Shown here piece after piece: positions 62,620 through 64,000 of a DNA stretch of 64,000 nucleotides. The DNA is taken from positions 8,962,786 through 9,026,785 of the forward strand of contig NC_051100.1 in the NCBI RefSeq assembly GCF_901709675.1, given 5' to 3'. The DNA is from Syngnathus acus (Eukaryota; Chordata; Actinopteri; Syngnathiformes; Syngnathidae). A program made the position numbers and the translations under genes. A model generated the notes under the pieces. That model ran no database searches. It had not been told where the DNA came from and saw nothing but the letters and a program-made list of their open reading frames with translations. Each line of letters starts with the position of its first letter. The stretch's first letter is position 1.

Positions 62620-63727
62620 TCAGTTCTTGAGCAGCTCAATGCAGCCTTGCAATAGTGTCACATTGTTCTGTGGAAGTTCAAGAAAATAAATGAGAACATT
62701 TTTTTTACAGGGTGCGAAAACAATCCTGCGAGTGAGTAACTAGCCACCCAAAACTACAGTCATTCTTGAAATCAAAACATAGAGTATGGTTGCCTTTTAC
62801 TCGCCTTTAATACTAGATTACTAGCTGCTCATTAGGGATGCAAGTAAGCTGCATTCCTCCCTTTGGGCAAGAGGAGGGTGTTTATTCTGCAGCGATGGCA
62901 TTGGAAAAGAAAGGGAATCTGAATTTGAAAACAATACATGCAAGCTACAATAGGGATGTTCCTGTAAAAACATCTTTTAACGCGAGACAAATGTGCATTA
63001 CTGCCTTTGTCTCTCAAAAAGTTAGGCAGTGATTTTCACAGAACTCAGAAATCCACCTGGCTTGTCTCTGGTGTATTTGTCTGTTTCGTTCATGCTAATT
63101 TGAGAGTGCCAAAGGAAGATCGACTATCACAAACTCGCATTACTCACCTTGGCATGTTTAATCTCCAGTTCGGCCATCTCAATGAGATTCTTTCTAAATG
63201 CCACAACTCGCCTGCCTTTGAAACTGGTGAGCTCTAGGAGAAACACAATGTTCCCTTTGAGATATAACGTGCAGCAAAAATTCATATACACTCACCGGCC
63301 ACAACATAACACTTGCCTACACAATCTAATGAAGTATTATTTCATGATCCACCCAGTTTTTCAAAGATAATGAATGCAGAGTTGTACCATCTGGGTACAC
63401 ATTTCATAATAGTATGCCTAATATCAATAATGTGTTACTGTTGGCTGTGGATCATACTGAATATTTGAGTTACCTTAATTGGTTTAGAAGTTCAAGGTGG
63501 TTTACATACAAAAAGAGGCATTCAGCAAATGCAATTGTTTAAATCCATTCCATATGGATGCACAAACCTTTCTTTCCAGACTCAGAAAGCTTGTCAAATT
63601 TCTGTAGACACAGCTGCTGGTGTTCCTCAGCCTGGGGAATGTCCTTGCTTTTCAGTCGAGCCTTATCCAAGGCCTTGTTGGAGTTCTCATAGTCAGCTAA
63701 TGCGCGAGCTCGTCGGTAGAGAAGATC
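62620..63727 (-). CDS. snx5: SNX5, sorting nexin 5 (3' partial)
   Basis: Retromer-associated/ESCPE-1 SNX-BAR protein of endosomes. The last three coding exons are visible in transcript order: 63727-63568, 63233-63148 and 62667-62620, with stop TGA at 62620-62622. They encode the last helix of the BAR domain: DLLYRRARALADYENSNKAL, LDKARLKSKDIPQAEEHQQL, RRVVAFRKNLIEMAELEIKH and NNVTLLQGCIELLKN. This is the C-terminus of SNX5; SNX6 is the closest alternative. Adjacency to RRBP1 on the same strand matches the RRBP1-SNX5 linkage on human 20p and supports SNX5. The PX domain and most of the BAR domain lie right of the window. Confidence 0.92.
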
Positions 63728-64000
63728 CTGAAATATGAGAGTGCCAGGGATGAAAAAGAGAAAGAAAATATGACACAATTTGAATCTTGATTGCAACAAT
63801 TGTTTGATTGGCATTCCTAAACTTTTGTCAGTCTTTCTTTTTCCCACCTGGCTAAGCTTTTTCTTTCAGCCATCAATTTCTAAGTTGATGATTATTTGCT
63901 AAAAACAAAATTGATCAATTTCAGTATGAAAAATCTTGTCTTTGTAGTGTATTCATTTATCATTGTATTCTGTTTTTATTAATGTTTAACACAATGATCT
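63728..64000 (-). other. SNX5 intron, nothing else seen
   Basis: Sequence upstream of the acceptor at 63728 on the minus strand. It has no further exon within the window. Confidence 0.6.

Noticed and set aside
63141-63370. Plus-strand frames over the SNX5 exons
   Set aside because: Antisense shadows of the SNX5 penultimate exon and its intron.

Overview
This window is vertebrate nuclear DNA, almost certainly from a ray-finned (teleost) fish. Every gene is split by GT/AG introns, many of them only 70-150 bp. The encoded proteins align, from memory, with human families over most of their length. The spaces between genes hold fish-style repeats: a tRNA-derived SINE, palindromic MITEs and CA repeats. 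No bacterial, viral or plasmid module is visible. The species cannot be named from the sequence.

Layout, left to right: (1) 851-4414, plus strand: the last five coding exons of an SLC35F3-like nucleotide-sugar/thiamine-type transporter whose 5' end lies outside the window. (2) 6515-8764, minus: a complete three-exon orphan class A GPCR. (3) 9609-18180, minus: complete TARBP1, a SpoU-class tRNA 2'-O-methyltransferase, 29 coding exons, 1597 residues. (4) 20159-25185, minus: a FERM protein of the FRMD6/FRMD1 (Willin) family, 13 coding exons, 580 residues. (5) 29591-37968, minus: FAM135A, 19 coding exons, 1350 residues, with an intact lipase-type Ser-Asp-His set. (6) 40952-46646, plus: a classical calpain closest to CAPN2, 21 coding exons, 698 residues, catalytic Cys-His-Asn intact. 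(7) 48050-57304, minus: RRBP1 (p180), 26 coding exons, 1386 residues, with a long lysine-rich 7-residue repeat. (8) 62620-63727, minus: the last three coding exons of SNX5; the rest lies beyond the right edge.

For the six complete genes the exon chains given here were assembled by hand. In each, splice phases agree from start to stop and the summed length is a multiple of three. The genes are unrelated housekeeping, signalling and trafficking genes, not an operon or a joint system. The conserved linkages are SLC35F3 with TARBP1 (human 1q42) and RRBP1 with SNX5 (human 20p). FRMD, FAM135A and the calpain sit between these two blocks here.

The points most worth a second look are: the roughly 39-copy 21-bp minisatellite that codes the RRBP1 repeat; a phase-preserving 78-nt candidate cassette exon in FAM135A; a duplicated splice donor in RRBP1 that creates a possible 9-nt microexon; the orphan GPCR between slc35f3 and tarbp1; and promoter motifs (TCTCGCGAGA and a ZNF143-type site) at the heads of TARBP1 and RRBP1. 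No wholly new biological system was found.
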